Assembly (NCBI RefSeq): GCF_009865135.1
Contig: NZ_WWGH01000001.1
Coordinates: 4,278,001 to 4,342,000, forward strand
Origin: Streptomyces sp. SID8374
GTDB lineage: Bacteria; Actinomycetota; Actinomycetes; Streptomycetales; Streptomycetaceae
Reading direction: 5' to 3'
Length of the DNA stretch: 64,000 nucleotides
Shown here: one piece after another, positions 41,484 to 50,563 of the stretch
Layout of the letters: the number at the start of each line of letters is the position of its first letter
Numbering within the stretch: the stretch's first letter is position 1
Notes under the pieces: model-generated
What the model was told of the DNA's origin: nothing
The model's database searches: none
Seen by the model: the letters and a program-made list of their open reading frames with translations, nothing else
Translations under genes and position numbers: made by a program

Positions 41484-43139
41484 ATGGAGGCCGAGTCGGA
41501 GCCCTACGTCCGCCTTGCGACCATGCGGCAGCTGCACCAGGCCGTCGCTGATCTCAACACGGCGCGGAGTCTGGCGGACACGTTGCAGACCGTGGCGGAC
41601 GGCATCGTCACCGGTCTCGGCTACGAGCTGGGCTGCGTCAACCTGGTCCGGCCCGACGGCGACCTCGTCATCGCCGCCTTCGCGGGCAACGCCGCCGCCG
41701 AGGCCCTGATCACCGGCCGCGTCGGCTCCCGCGCCTCCTGGGAGCGCCGGCTCTCCATGGGCGAGTCCTGGGACCAGCTGCGGTTCATCCCGCACACCGA
41801 GGGCTGGGTCCTCCTCGACGACGACGTACCGCAGTGGCACACCGAGGGCCCCGAGCCCCGGTTCGAGGACGAGTGGCACCCCCTGGACCGGCTCTACGCC
41901 CCGATGTACGCCTCCGGGGGCGGACGGGACCTCCTGGGGGTCATATCCGTCGACCGTCCGCGCAACGGGCGCCGCCCCGGCGCATGGGGGCGCGAAGCGC
42001 TCCAGATGTACGCCTCCCAGGCCGCCATTGCGATCAGTAACGCTCGCCTCCGAGCAAACATGCAGCGCGCCCTGGTCAGGCTCGAACGCGAACAGCAGGC
42101 GCTGCGGGCCAGCGAGGAGTCCTTCCGCCAGGCCTTCGAGTACGCGCCCAGCGGGATGGCCATCGCCGAGATGGGCGGCGACCAGCACGGCCGGCTGCTG
42201 CGCACCAACGACGCCCTGTGCCGGCTGCTCGGCCGCCCCGCCTCCGTACTGCGCCGCTACTCCTTCGCCGACCTGGTCCACCCCGAGGACATCGGCACCC
42301 TGCTGCGCACCTCCGCCGAGGGCGGCCGGGCCGAGCTGCGGCTCGGGCGGCGGGACGGGACGTACCTCTGGGTCTCCCTGCGCAACTCGGTCGTCGCCGA
42401 CACGGCGGACGGGCCGCGCTTCCTCCTCACCCACATCGAGGACATAGAGGAGCGCAAGCGCCACGAGCTGAACCTCGCCCACCGCGCCTCGCACGACGCG
42501 CTCACCGGCCTCCCCAACAGCGCCGAGCTGAAGTCCCGCCTCAGCGCCCGGATCTGCGAGCGGCCGAACTCCCCGGCCGCCACCGCGATCGAGGCGCTGG
42601 ACGCGGCGTACGGGGACGTCGAGTCGTCCCTCACCCACGGCTACCAGGCCGACGGGTACGAGGGGGAGGTGGCGCCCGGCGGCGGGCTCTACGACCACCA
42701 TGTGCACACGGTCGCCCCCGACGCGGAGCACGACGACGGCACGAAGGGGCTCGCGGTCCTCTTCTGCGACCTCGACGGCTTCAAGTCCATCAACGACCGC
42801 TTCGGCCACCACACGGGTGACGCGGTTCTCATAGAGGTCGCGCGGCGGCTGTCCACCTGCGTCCGGGACGGCGACACGGTCGCGCGGCTCGGAGGTGACG
42901 AATTCGTCGTTCTCGCGGACGGCCTCGGGGCGGCGGACGCCGCTGACCTGGCCGTACGTCTGCGAAATGCCATCATTCCGCCCATAAGGGTCGACGGGCG
43001 CGCCGTCCGGGTCGGGGCGAGTTTCGGCATCGGCTGGGCCGAGTGCGGGATGAGCGTGGAAGAGGTCCTGCGCTCCGCCGACCAGCGGATGTACGTCGAG
43101 AAGCGGTCCCGCTCGAAGGTTCACCGCAGGGCCGGCTGA
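41484..43139 (+). CDS. cdgB: GAF-PAS-GGDEF diguanylate cyclase, CdgB-like
   Basis: 551 aa from the ATG at 41484 (GGGGAG upstream). The GAF domain (about 15-190) begins LADTLQTVADGIVTGLGYELGCVNLV. The PAS/PAC part (about 215-320) is SFRQAFEYAPSGMAIAEM to RFLLTHIEDIEERKRHEL. The GGDEF domain has VLFCDLDGFKSINDRFGHHTGD and the intact active site RLGGDEFVVLADGL. An insert of about 60 residues splits the GGDEF domain after NSAELKSRL. It makes c-di-GMP, which controls development through BldD. Domain order and neighbours fit S. coelicolor CdgB. Confidence 0.9.
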   Translation: MEAESEPYVRLATMRQLHQAVADLNTARSLADTLQTVADGIVTGLGYELGCVNLVRPDGDLVIAAFAGNAAAEALITGRVGSRASWERRLSMGESWDQLRFIPHTEGWVLLDDDVPQWHTEGPEPRFEDEWHPLDRLYAPMYASGGGRDLLGVISVDRPRNGRRPGAWGREALQMYASQAAIAISNARLRANMQRALVRLEREQQALRASEESFRQAFEYAPSGMAIAEMGGDQHGRLLRTNDALCRLLGRPASVLRRYSFADLVHPEDIGTLLRTSAEGGRAELRLGRRDGTYLWVSLRNSVVADTADGPRFLLTHIEDIEERKRHELNLAHRASHDALTGLPNSAELKSRLSARICERPNSPAATAIEALDAAYGDVESSLTHGYQADGYEGEVAPGGGLYDHHVHTVAPDAEHDDGTKGLAVLFCDLDGFKSINDRFGHHTGDAVLIEVARRLSTCVRDGDTVARLGGDEFVVLADGLGAADAADLAVRLRNAIIPPIRVDGRAVRVGASFGIGWAECGMSVEEVLRSADQRMYVEKRSRSKVHRRAG

Positions 43140-43282
43140 CGTTCATGAACGCTTCCCTCCCCTGCCCCGTACCCCCTCCGCCCGGCCCGTCCGGTCCGTG
43201 ATCGCAATTCGGGCTGTGCTCCGTTCGAGGTAGGCTCGGCCGGTCGGCGACGGCTGGCGACATGGTGAGGAGTGACCCAGGG

Positions 43283-44278
43283 ATGACGGCCGGAAACAAC
43301 GGCGCGAGCAAGCCCGAGGACGACGATCCGTTCGGCTATCTGTACGCGGACGGACAAGCGGCAGGCGCCCAGCCGCCCGGTCAGGGCGGCTACGGCTACC
43401 CGGGTCCGGCCGCGCAGCCGGGCGTGCCCAGGACGTCGTACAACCAGGTGCGCACGGTCGGTGAGCGCCAGTACGGGCAGCACCAGGTGCCGCCGCAGCA
43501 CGGTTACGGCTACCCGCCCCAGCAGGCTTACGGCCAGCAGCCCCAGCAGCAGTACAACGCGCCGAACCCGCAGTACGCGGCCCCCGAGACCTACCCGGGC
43601 GGCGCGACCACCGCACAGCACGGCTCCGTGCCGGGCGGCGGCGGCTCCGGCGGCCGGGGCGGCCCGAACACCAAGGCGCTGCTGATCGCGGCGGTCGCCG
43701 TGGTCGCGGTCGTCCTCATCGGCATCGGCGCCGCGCTGCTCTCGGGCAACGAGGGCGACAAGGACAAGAAGAACGAGGCCGTGTCTTCGGAGGGCCCCGC
43801 CGACAAGGCCGAGGAGTCCGGCAAGCCGGAGAAGAAGCCCGAGGAGACTCCGAAGCCGGTCGAACTCCCGAAGCAGGACGCGGCGACGCTGACGCTGGGC
43901 GGGCCCGCCACGGTGGACAAATCCATCGAAGGGGCCCAGGGGGTGAACGGAACGTACGTCACCGGTTTCAACGAGGTCGGCTCTTCCGTGACCTGGCGGG
44001 CGGAGATGAAGACCGAGGGGTCCTACCGCCTCTCCGTGCGCTACGCCGTCCCGGCCAAGGACGCCGACGCCACACTGACGGTCAACGGCAAGAAGAACAG
44101 CCAGCCGATCGGCCTGAAGAACTTCATCAAGTCCTCCGACCCGGCGTGGGAGAAGAACTGGCAGACCACCTGGGCGCCGGTCGACCTCAAGAAGGGCGAG
44201 AACGAGATCAAGATCTCGTGCGAGGACGGCAACCAGTGCGACGTGCTGCTGGACTGGCTGGAAGTCACCCAGAGCTGA
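43283..44278 (+). CDS. Membrane-anchored CBM-like protein
   Basis: 331 aa. Residues 1-125 are Gly/Tyr/Gln/Pro-rich and disordered (GYGYPPQQAYGQQPQQQY). One membrane helix (ALLIAAVAVVAVVLIGIGAALL) sits near 132-153, then a charged Lys/Glu linker. The last 130 residues (VNGTYVTGFNEVGSSVTWRAEMKTEGSYRLSVRYAVPAKDADATLTVNGKK..., CDVLLDWLEVTQS) form a CBM6/35-like beta sandwich facing outward. Probably binds cell-wall or extracellular glycan. Glycan specificity is not predictable. Confidence 0.75.
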   Translation: MTAGNNGASKPEDDDPFGYLYADGQAAGAQPPGQGGYGYPGPAAQPGVPRTSYNQVRTVGERQYGQHQVPPQHGYGYPPQQAYGQQPQQQYNAPNPQYAAPETYPGGATTAQHGSVPGGGGSGGRGGPNTKALLIAAVAVVAVVLIGIGAALLSGNEGDKDKKNEAVSSEGPADKAEESGKPEKKPEETPKPVELPKQDAATLTLGGPATVDKSIEGAQGVNGTYVTGFNEVGSSVTWRAEMKTEGSYRLSVRYAVPAKDADATLTVNGKKNSQPIGLKNFIKSSDPAWEKNWQTTWAPVDLKKGENEIKISCEDGNQCDVLLDWLEVTQS

Positions 44279-44302
44279 AGCCTTCGCCCTCGATGTCCTG
44301 TG

Positions 44303-44333
44303 AACGGCCCGTCGACTTCCTCGGCGGGCCGTT
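44303..44333. terminator. Bidirectional terminator hairpin
   Basis: AACGGCCCG (44303-44311) pairs with CGGGCCGTT (44325-44333), followed by TTTCC, between the convergent CBM-like and sugar-kinase genes. Confidence 0.75.
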
Positions 44334-44355
44334 TTCCGTTGTCCCGTCTCCCCGG

Positions 44356-45282
44356 TCAGGCCGCTTCGCCCGTGCTCTCCACCCTCACCCGCGGCAGCAG
44401 CTCCGCATACGCCGCCGCGTCGAACTCTCCCGCCGTCGGGGCCAGCACCGTAGCCGTCGACAGGGCCACCGCCCGGGCGAGCCGATCGGGCCAGTCCAGC
44501 CCTTCGGCCAGGGCGGAGAGCAGGCCGGCCACCGCGGAGTCGCCCGCTCCGGTCGGGTTGCCGCGGACGGGGGCGGGCGGGGCGGCGCGCCAGGTGCCGT
44601 CCGGGGTGACGGCGAGGACGCCCTCGGGGCCCAGGGAGGCGATCACCGCGTGGGCGCCCCGGCGGCGGGCGTCGCGGGCGGCGCGCAGCGGTTCGCGGAA
44701 GCCGGTAAGCTGGGCCAGCTCGTCCGCGTTCGGCTTGACCAGGTCGGGGCGGGCGGCGATGCCCCGGCGCAGGGGTTCGCCGCTGGTGTCCAGGAGCACG
44801 GGTACGGCGGCGGCGCGGGCGATCCGGACCAGCTCGGCGTAGGCGCCGACGTGGATGCCGGGCGGCAGCGAGCCGCAGAGGGCCACCGCGTCGGCGGCCG
44901 CGACGAGCTCCTCGTACGTCCGCAGGAACGCGGCCCACTCGGCGGCGCTCACCTGCGGTCCGGCCTCGTTGAGCTGGGTGGTGTCGCCGGTGGAGCGGTC
45001 GGTGATCGCGAGCGTGCGGCGGGTGTTCCCGGCGACGGGGACGAGGGCGTCGCGCGGCGGGAGCGGGGCGAGGAGGTCGCGCAGGACGCCCCCGGTGGCC
45101 CCGCCGACGAAGCCGGTGACCACGCTCTCGTGGCCCAGCGCGCCCAGCACCCGGGCCACGTTGAGCCCCTTGCCGCCGGGGCGCTCGGTGACCTCGCCGA
45201 CCCGGTGGCTGGCGTGCGGGACGAGCGCGTCGACGGTGTACGTCACGTCGAGTGCGGTGTTCAGAGTGACGGTCAGGATCAT
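44356..45282 (-). CDS. PfkB-family hexose kinase (1-phosphofructokinase/LacC-like)
   Basis: 308 aa. Opens MILTVTLNTALDVTYTVDAL with VGEVTERPGGKGLNVARVLGALG (PfkB signature 1) and RGNPTGAGDSAVAGLLSALAEG (signature 2 with catalytic Asp). DLVKPNADELAQLTGF is the other family landmark. It phosphorylates a sugar phosphate or hexose; next to nagA-nagK a role with tagatose-6-P or fructose-1-P is plausible. Confidence 0.88.
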   Translation of the reverse strand: MILTVTLNTALDVTYTVDALVPHASHRVGEVTERPGGKGLNVARVLGALGHESVVTGFVGGATGGVLRDLLAPLPPRDALVPVAGNTRRTLAITDRSTGDTTQLNEAGPQVSAAEWAAFLRTYEELVAAADAVALCGSLPPGIHVGAYAELVRIARAAAVPVLLDTSGEPLRRGIAARPDLVKPNADELAQLTGFREPLRAARDARRRGAHAVIASLGPEGVLAVTPDGTWRAAPPAPVRGNPTGAGDSAVAGLLSALAEGLDWPDRLARAVALSTATVLAPTAGEFDAAAYAELLPRVRVESTGEAA

Positions 45283-45433
45283 CTGGTCCGGCCACCTCCC
45301 TCGCTCTGTCGGTCCGCCGATCCGTGCGGCCCGCGGGTACGGGCCTGTTGATCATGCCAAAGGGAGGGCGGCCGGGCCCAGCCCTCGGGTCCGACCGCCA
45401 TCTCTTCGTTACGTGCCCCTCGGGGGCGGGCGC

Positions 45434-46591
45434 TCACGCCGTCTTCGGCTCGATGATCCACTCGCCCTTGCGCATGACGCCCGCCAGCACGAAGTCCTCG
45501 TCGAGGACCACCAGGTCCGCGTCCTTGCCCGGCTCCAGCGAACCGACCCGGTCGTCGACGCCCAGGAGGCGGGCGGGGTTGGCCGAGATGGACCGTACGA
45601 CGTCCTCCACGGAGATCTTGTCGATGGTGACGGCCCGGCGGAACGCGGTGTCCAGGGTGAGCGTGGAGCCCGCGATGGACCCGCCCTCCACCAGCCGGGC
45701 CACCCCGTCGGTGACCGAGACGGCGAGCGGGCCGAGCTGGTACTCCCCGTCGCCGAACCCGGCCGCGTCCATCGCGTCGGTGATCAGCGCGACCCGGCCG
45801 GCGCCCTTGTGGTGGTAGGCCAGCTCAAGGATCGCCGGGTGCAGATGCGTACCGTCGTTGATCAGCTCCACGGTGATCCGGTCGTCCTCCAGGAGCGCGG
45901 TGATCGGACCGGGCTCGCGGTGGGCGATCGGGGGCATCGCGTTGAACAGGTGCGTGGCGACGGTGGCGCCCGCGTCGATCGCCTCGACGGTCTGCTCGTA
46001 CGTCGCGTCCGTGTGGCCGATCGCGGCGATGACCCCGTGCTCGGCGAGCAGCCGTACGGAGTCGATGCCGCCGGGCAGCTCGGTGGCGAGGGTGAACATC
46101 CGGGCGGTGCCCCGGGCCGCGTCCAGCAGCTTGCGGACCTCGGCCGGGTCCGGGTCGCGCAGCAGGTCCTCGCTGTGGGCGCCCTTGCGGCACGGCGAGA
46201 TGAAGGGGCCCTCGAAGTGGATCCCGGCCAGGTCGCCCTGTTCGACCAGCTCGGAGAGGATCCCGGCGCGGCGGGCGAGGAAGTCCATCTCGCCGGTCAC
46301 CGTGGAGGCGACCAGGGTGGTGGTGCCGTGCTCGCGGTGCGTACGGATGCCGTGCAGGACCTCGTCGACGGTGCCGGAGGTGAAGGAGGCCCCGCCGCCG
46401 CCGTGGTTGTGCATGTCCACGAAGCCGGGGACCACCCAGTGGCCGGGCAGGTCGATGACCCGGGCGTCCTCGGGGGCGGAGTCCGCGATCCGGGTGGACT
46501 CGACGGCCACCCGGCCGTCCTCCACGGTCCCGGTGGGAAGGACCACCCGGGCGCCCGCGAGGACCGTGCTGTCTGCTGCGCGTCCGGCCAT
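45434..46591 (-). CDS. nagA: N-acetylglucosamine-6-phosphate deacetylase
   Basis: 385 aa from the ATG at 46591, overlapping the nagK stop by one base. VIDLPGHWVVPGFVDMHNHGGGGASF gives the metal HxH, then GIHFEGPFISPCRKGAHSEDLL (metal Glu), VATHLFNAMPPIAHREPG and LITDAMDAAGFGDGEY with the catalytic Asp. It converts GlcNAc-6-P to GlcN-6-P and acetate in the cytoplasm. In an operon with nagK, controlled from the dre site upstream of nagK. Confidence 0.95.
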   Translation of the reverse strand: MAGRAADSTVLAGARVVLPTGTVEDGRVAVESTRIADSAPEDARVIDLPGHWVVPGFVDMHNHGGGGASFTSGTVDEVLHGIRTHREHGTTTLVASTVTGEMDFLARRAGILSELVEQGDLAGIHFEGPFISPCRKGAHSEDLLRDPDPAEVRKLLDAARGTARMFTLATELPGGIDSVRLLAEHGVIAAIGHTDATYEQTVEAIDAGATVATHLFNAMPPIAHREPGPITALLEDDRITVELINDGTHLHPAILELAYHHKGAGRVALITDAMDAAGFGDGEYQLGPLAVSVTDGVARLVEGGSIAGSTLTLDTAFRRAVTIDKISVEDVVRSISANPARLLGVDDRVGSLEPGKDADLVVLDEDFVLAGVMRKGEWIIEPKTA

Positions 46592-47523
46592 CAGGCGGAA
46601 ACCTCCGTGGAGAGTAGATCCCAGGCGAGCAGCCCCGCGCCCAGGCATCCGGCGGTGTCCCCGAGGGCCGCCGGGACGATGTGGGGCAGCTTCTGGAACG
46701 TGACGCGTTCCTCGACGGCCGCACGCAGTGGTGTGAACAAGGTTTCCCCGGCCTCGGCGAGACCGCCACCGATGATGAGCGTGCGCGGGTCCAGCAGGGT
46801 GAGCGCGGTGACGAGTCCGGCGGCGAGCGCGTCGACCGCGTCCCGCCAGACCGCGATCGCGGCCGGGTCGCCCGACTCGACGGCCTTCGCGCAGTCCGCG
46901 GCGTCCGCATCCGGGTCCCCGGAGGCGGCTGCCCAGGCCCGGGTCACCGCGGAGGCGGAGGCCAGGGTCTCCAGACAGCCGCGCTGGCCGCAGCCGCAGT
47001 CCGGTCCGTCGGGGCGGACCACGATGTGGCCGATCTCGCCCGCGTACCCGTGGGCGCCCGCCTCGATCTCGCCCGCGATCCCGATGGCCCCGGCGATCCC
47101 GGTGCCCAGCGGCACGAACAGGAACCGGTCGGCGCCCCGGCCCGCCCCGATGCGGCCCTCGGCGAGCCCTCCGGTGCGTACGTCGTGGCCGAGGGCGACC
47201 GGGATCCCGCCGAGGCGTTCGCCGAGCAGGGCGCGCAGCGGTACGTCGCGCCAGCCGAGGTTGGCGGCGTAGACCGCGATCCCCTTCTCGGCGTCGACGA
47301 TGCCGGGCACGGCGACGCCCGCCGCGACGGCGGCCTCGCCGAAGTGCTCCTCGCCGTAGGCGCGCAGGTCCGCGGCGAACGCGAGGATCGTCTCGACGAC
47401 CGCGTCGGCGCCGCGCTTCCGGCCGGTGGCCCGCCGCGCCTCATGGAGCAGCGTGCCGTCGGTCCCGACCAGCGCGGCCTTCATTCCGGTGCCGCCCACA
47501 TCGAGGGCGATGACATGTCTCAC
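46591..47523 (-). CDS. nagK: N-acetylglucosamine kinase, ROK family
   Basis: 310 aa. The ATP motif MRHVIALDVGGTGMKAALV, catalytic VALGHDVRTGGLAEGRIGAGRG and the ROK zinc site GEIGHIVVRPDGPDCGCGQRGCLETLAS (CxCGxxGCxE) are complete. It phosphorylates internal GlcNAc (for example from chitin or cell-wall turnover), feeding nagA. The first gene of the nagKA operon; a DasR-type site lies 29 bp before the start. Confidence 0.92.
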   Translation of the reverse strand: MRHVIALDVGGTGMKAALVGTDGTLLHEARRATGRKRGADAVVETILAFAADLRAYGEEHFGEAAVAAGVAVPGIVDAEKGIAVYAANLGWRDVPLRALLGERLGGIPVALGHDVRTGGLAEGRIGAGRGADRFLFVPLGTGIAGAIGIAGEIEAGAHGYAGEIGHIVVRPDGPDCGCGQRGCLETLASASAVTRAWAAASGDPDADAADCAKAVESGDPAAIAVWRDAVDALAAGLVTALTLLDPRTLIIGGGLAEAGETLFTPLRAAVEERVTFQKLPHIVPAALGDTAGCLGAGLLAWDLLSTEVSA

Positions 47524-47551
47524 GGGAGACAGTTTCGCCCGCCGACCCCTA

Positions 47552-47567
47552 AAAGGTCTAGTCCACT
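47552..47567. promoter_or_regulatory. DasR-responsive element (dre), nagKA promoter
   Basis: AAAGGTCTAGTCCACT matches the 16-bp dre consensus ACTGGTCTAGACCACT at 13 positions, including the central GGTCTAG. It lies 29 bp upstream of nagK. DasR represses amino-sugar genes and is released by GlcN-6-P, the product of NagA. Confidence 0.85.
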
Positions 47568-47673
47568 AGCGTGGTTTGTTGCGCACGCATACAAAACGAT
47601 GAACGAGTGCAGGGTGACGGTTTCCTGCCGGAAAGCCACGAAATGGGCACCCGGATCAGAGGCCTGCCCGATC

Positions 47674-47689
47674 AATGGTCTGGACCAAG
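47674..47689. promoter_or_regulatory. Second dre-like site
   Basis: AATGGTCTGGACCAAG matches the dre consensus at 12 of 16 positions and is nearly palindromic (TGGTC-TG-GACCA). It is about 240 bp upstream of the binding-protein gene. A weaker candidate is at 47773-47788 (TGTGGTGTAGACCTCC). The rest of 47568-47932 holds no gene. Confidence 0.6.
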
Positions 47690-47932
47690 ATACGTGTTCG
47701 GGGCCCCGACTGCCAGACCACGTAAGCCAGTTGTGGCCCCCGAGGTCCGTATACGTTGCCGAAGCGATACGCCTGTGGTGTAGACCTCCCCCTCCGCGAT
47801 GGGGGAAAATCGCAGTTCATCCGGACGGTGGCAGGACGGGTGGCGGCACCGCGGCCGACCGATGGCGAGGTCCGCGCGGTGACGTCGCGCCACCGCCCGC
47901 GACCAGATGGATCAACGAGGATGGGCGAGGCT

Positions 47933-49198
47933 GTGCAGCGGCGCTTTACGGTTCTGACCGCGGTGGTGGCCGCGCTGGGTATGACGGCAACGTTGTCGGG
48001 TTGCGGCGGTGACAGCGGCACGGGCGACGTCACCCTCAAGCTGGTCGCCGCCGACTACGGCACCAGTTCGGCCAACAGCTCCGAGAAATACTGGAGCGGT
48101 GTCGCGGCGGGCTTCGAGAAGGAGAACCCCGGCATCAAGGTCGATGTCACCGTCCTCTCCTGGAAGGACGTCGACCGCAAGGTCGCGGAGATGGTGAAGG
48201 CGGGCAAGGCCCCCGACATCGCGCAGATCGGTGCGTACGCCGACTTCGCCAAGGCCGACAAGCTCTACAGCGTCGACCAGATGGTCTCCATCCGCACCCA
48301 GGCCAACTTCCTGCCCTCCCTCACGGACGCGGGCAAGGTCGACGGCACGCTGTACGGGCTCCCGTTCGTCGCCAGCACCCGGCTGCTCTTCTACAACGAG
48401 AAGCTCTTCGACCAGGCGGGCCTGGACGCCCCCGAGACCTGGGCCGACATCCAGAGCGGCGCCGCCGCGCTCAAGGCCAAGGGCGTCAAGTACCCCTTCG
48501 CCCTGCCGCTCGGCCAGGAGGAGGCCCAGGCCGAGACCATGATGTGGCTGCTGAGCAACAGCGGCGGTTACGTCGACGACGTCGGCCTGTACGACATCGA
48601 CTCGGCCCAGAACATCGCCACGTTCACCTGGCTGCGGGACAACCTCGTCGGCAAGGGCCTCACCGGCCCCGTCGCCCCGGGCAAGCTGGACCGGGCCAAG
48701 GCCTTCGAGGCGTTCACCAAGGGCGAGGTCGGCATGCTCAACGGCCACCCCACGCTGATGGAGGAGGCCGAGGCCAAGGGCGTCAAGGTCGGCATGGTGC
48801 CGCTGCCCGGCGCCGAGGGCCCGACCAAGGGGTCGATGGGTGTCGCCGACTGGATGATGGGCTTCAAGCAGAACGGCAACCGCCAGGCGATCGGCAAGTT
48901 CTTCGACTACGCCTACTCCGACGAGAACGTGCTCGCCTTCGCCGACGAGTACGACCTGCTCCCGGTGACCGGCAGCGCCTCCGCCGAGATGGAGACCGAC
49001 GCCAAGCACGCGAAGCTGCGCGAGTTCCTGGCGGCGCTGCCCAACTCCCAGCTACCTCCCTTCGGCAAGACGTCCTGGGCGACGGTGAGCGAGGCGATCA
49101 AGACGAACGTCGGCGAGGCGGTGGCCCCCGGCGGGAGCCCGGAGCGGGTGCTCGGGGCGATAGCGGCCGAGGCGACGAAGGCGGAGAGCGCGGAGTAG
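47933..49198 (+). CDS. ABC-transporter sugar-binding lipoprotein
   Basis: 421 aa from the GTG at 47933 (GGGCGAGG upstream); an ATG at 47921 is an alternative. The signal VQRRFTVLTAVVAALGMTATLSGCGGDSG ends in a lipobox Cys. The body is a cluster-1 solute-binding protein: VAAGFEKENPGIKVDVTVLSWKDVDRKVAEMVKAGKAPDIAQIGAYADFA, YGLPFVASTRLLFYNEKLFDQAGLDAPETWADI, GKFFDYAYSDENVLAF. No permease genes accompany it, so it must serve a transporter encoded elsewhere. The dre sites upstream suggest an amino-sugar or chito-oligosaccharide ligand. Confidence 0.87.
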   Translation: MQRRFTVLTAVVAALGMTATLSGCGGDSGTGDVTLKLVAADYGTSSANSSEKYWSGVAAGFEKENPGIKVDVTVLSWKDVDRKVAEMVKAGKAPDIAQIGAYADFAKADKLYSVDQMVSIRTQANFLPSLTDAGKVDGTLYGLPFVASTRLLFYNEKLFDQAGLDAPETWADIQSGAAALKAKGVKYPFALPLGQEEAQAETMMWLLSNSGGYVDDVGLYDIDSAQNIATFTWLRDNLVGKGLTGPVAPGKLDRAKAFEAFTKGEVGMLNGHPTLMEEAEAKGVKVGMVPLPGAEGPTKGSMGVADWMMGFKQNGNRQAIGKFFDYAYSDENVLAFADEYDLLPVTGSASAEMETDAKHAKLREFLAALPNSQLPPFGKTSWATVSEAIKTNVGEAVAPGGSPERVLGAIAAEATKAESAE

Positions 49199-49240
49199 GC
49201 AGGTGGGCGCGGTGGGGTCGGGCGCGGTTAGGTTGGTTGT

Positions 49241-49501
49241 ATGACCGCTTCCGACGCCGATCCCGCGCCTTCCCCTGCCGGGCTGTCCGACCGTGACCGT
49301 GCTCTGCTCGCGCTGGAGCGGAGGTCGTGGGCGGGGCCGGGGGCGAAGGAGCGGGCGATCCGGGAGGAGCTCGGGATCTCGCCGGTCCGCTACTTCCAGC
49401 TCCTCAACGCGCTGATCGAGGACGAGCGGGCGCTGCGGGAGGATCCGGTGACGGTGAACCGCCTGCGGCGGCTGCGGGCGGAGAGGCGCGAGCGGCGCTG
49501 A
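49241..49501 (+). CDS. DUF3263 protein
   Basis: 86 aa. LSDRDRALLALERRSWAGPGAKERAIREELGISPVRYFQLLNALIEDERALREDPVTVNRLRRLRAERRERR is a compact helix-turn-helix-like unit with a basic tail, the whole of DUF3263, which occurs throughout actinobacteria. Probably a small DNA-binding protein; no target is known. Confidence 0.85.
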   Translation: MTASDADPAPSPAGLSDRDRALLALERRSWAGPGAKERAIREELGISPVRYFQLLNALIEDERALREDPVTVNRLRRLRAERRERR

Positions 49502-49504
49502 GCC

Positions 49505-49620
49505 TTTCGGGGGGCGCTGCCCCGGCCCCCCGCTCCTCAATCGCCGGAGGGGCTTGATTTTGCCGCCCCCGGCTTTCCCCTGCGGGGGGTGCGGGGCGGA
49601 GCCCCGGCCGGGCCCGGGCC
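49505..49620. repeat. Streptomyces intergenic repeat (CTCCTCAATCGCCGGAGGGG type)
   Basis: CTCCTCAATCGCCGGAGGGG followed by CTTGATTTTGCCGCC, flanked by GGGGCGCTGCCCCGGCCCC and GGGGCGGAGCCCCGG palindromes, is a sequence type seen in many copies in Streptomyces intergenic regions (recognised from memory). It fills the space between the DUF3263 gene and otsB. Confidence 0.7.
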
Positions 49621-49653
49621 CCGTAGCCCGCCGCACCCCGCTACGCTCACCCC

Positions 49654-50511
49654 ATGGGCAGCCACTCCGTACAGCCGCCGATTCCGACCCCGACCACCCC
49701 GGCCGGCCGCGAGGGCCTGGACGCCATCCTCGCCCGCCCCGACCGCGCGGTCATCGCCCTCGACTTCGACGGCACCCTCGCCGACATCGTCCCCGACCCC
49801 GAACGCGCCCGCGCCCACCCCGGCGCCGTGGAGGCGCTCGCCGCACTCGCCCCCAAGGTCGCCTCGGTCGCCGTGATCACCGGCCGCCCCGCAGGCGTCG
49901 CCGTGCGCTACGGCGGCTTCGCGGGCGTCCCCGGCCTCGACCACCTCGTGGTCCTCGGCCACTACGGCGCCGAGCGCTGGGACGCCGCCACCGGCACCGT
50001 GAACGCCCCCGCCCCGCACCCCGGCGTCGCCGCCGCGCGGGCCGAACTCCCCGGCGTACTGCACAAGTTCGGCTCCTGGCACGGCACCTGGATCGAGGAG
50101 AAGGGGCAGGCCGTCGCCGTCCACACCCGCCGCGCCGCAGACCCGCAGGCGGCCTTCGAAACCCTGCGCGGCCCCCTCGGCGAGCTGGCCGCGCACCACG
50201 GGCTGATCCTCGAACCGGGCCGCCAGGTCCTGGAGTTGCGCCCGCCCGGCATGGACAAGGGCGTCGCGCTCGCCACGTACATCGACGAGGTCGACGCCGA
50301 GTCCGTCCTGTACGCGGGCGACGACCTCGGGGACCTCGCCGCCTTCGCCGCCGTGGAGAAGCTGCGCGGCGACGGCCCGGACGGCATCCCCGGCCTGCTG
50401 GTGTGCAGCGGCAGCGCCGAGGTGCCCGAACTGGCGGAGCGCGCCGACCTGTTGGTCCCCGGCCCGGCCGCCGTGGTGGACTTCCTGGCGGCCCTGGCGG
50501 ACCGCCTCTAG
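49654..50511 (+). CDS. otsB: Trehalose-6-phosphate phosphatase
   Basis: 285 aa. HAD motif I is VIALDFDGTLADIVPDPERA (nucleophile Asp), motif II is VAVITGRPAG, and the C-terminal motif III/IV is MDKGVALATYIDEVDAESVLYAGDDLGDLAAF. A cap domain lies between. It dephosphorylates trehalose-6-P to trehalose, a spore and osmotic-stress sugar. The partner synthase is the convergent next gene. Confidence 0.94.
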   Translation: MGSHSVQPPIPTPTTPAGREGLDAILARPDRAVIALDFDGTLADIVPDPERARAHPGAVEALAALAPKVASVAVITGRPAGVAVRYGGFAGVPGLDHLVVLGHYGAERWDAATGTVNAPAPHPGVAAARAELPGVLHKFGSWHGTWIEEKGQAVAVHTRRAADPQAAFETLRGPLGELAAHHGLILEPGRQVLELRPPGMDKGVALATYIDEVDAESVLYAGDDLGDLAAFAAVEKLRGDGPDGIPGLLVCSGSAEVPELAERADLLVPGPAAVVDFLAALADRL

Positions 50512-50563
50512 GGCCAGGCGTCGCACGGCAGACGGCAGTTTGACGACAGGCCCTGGGCGCCCC

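Noticed and set aside
43121..45355. 744-codon minus-strand frame
   Set aside because: Spans several genes on both strands with Arg/Pro/Gly-rich random composition; explained by GC-biased third positions.
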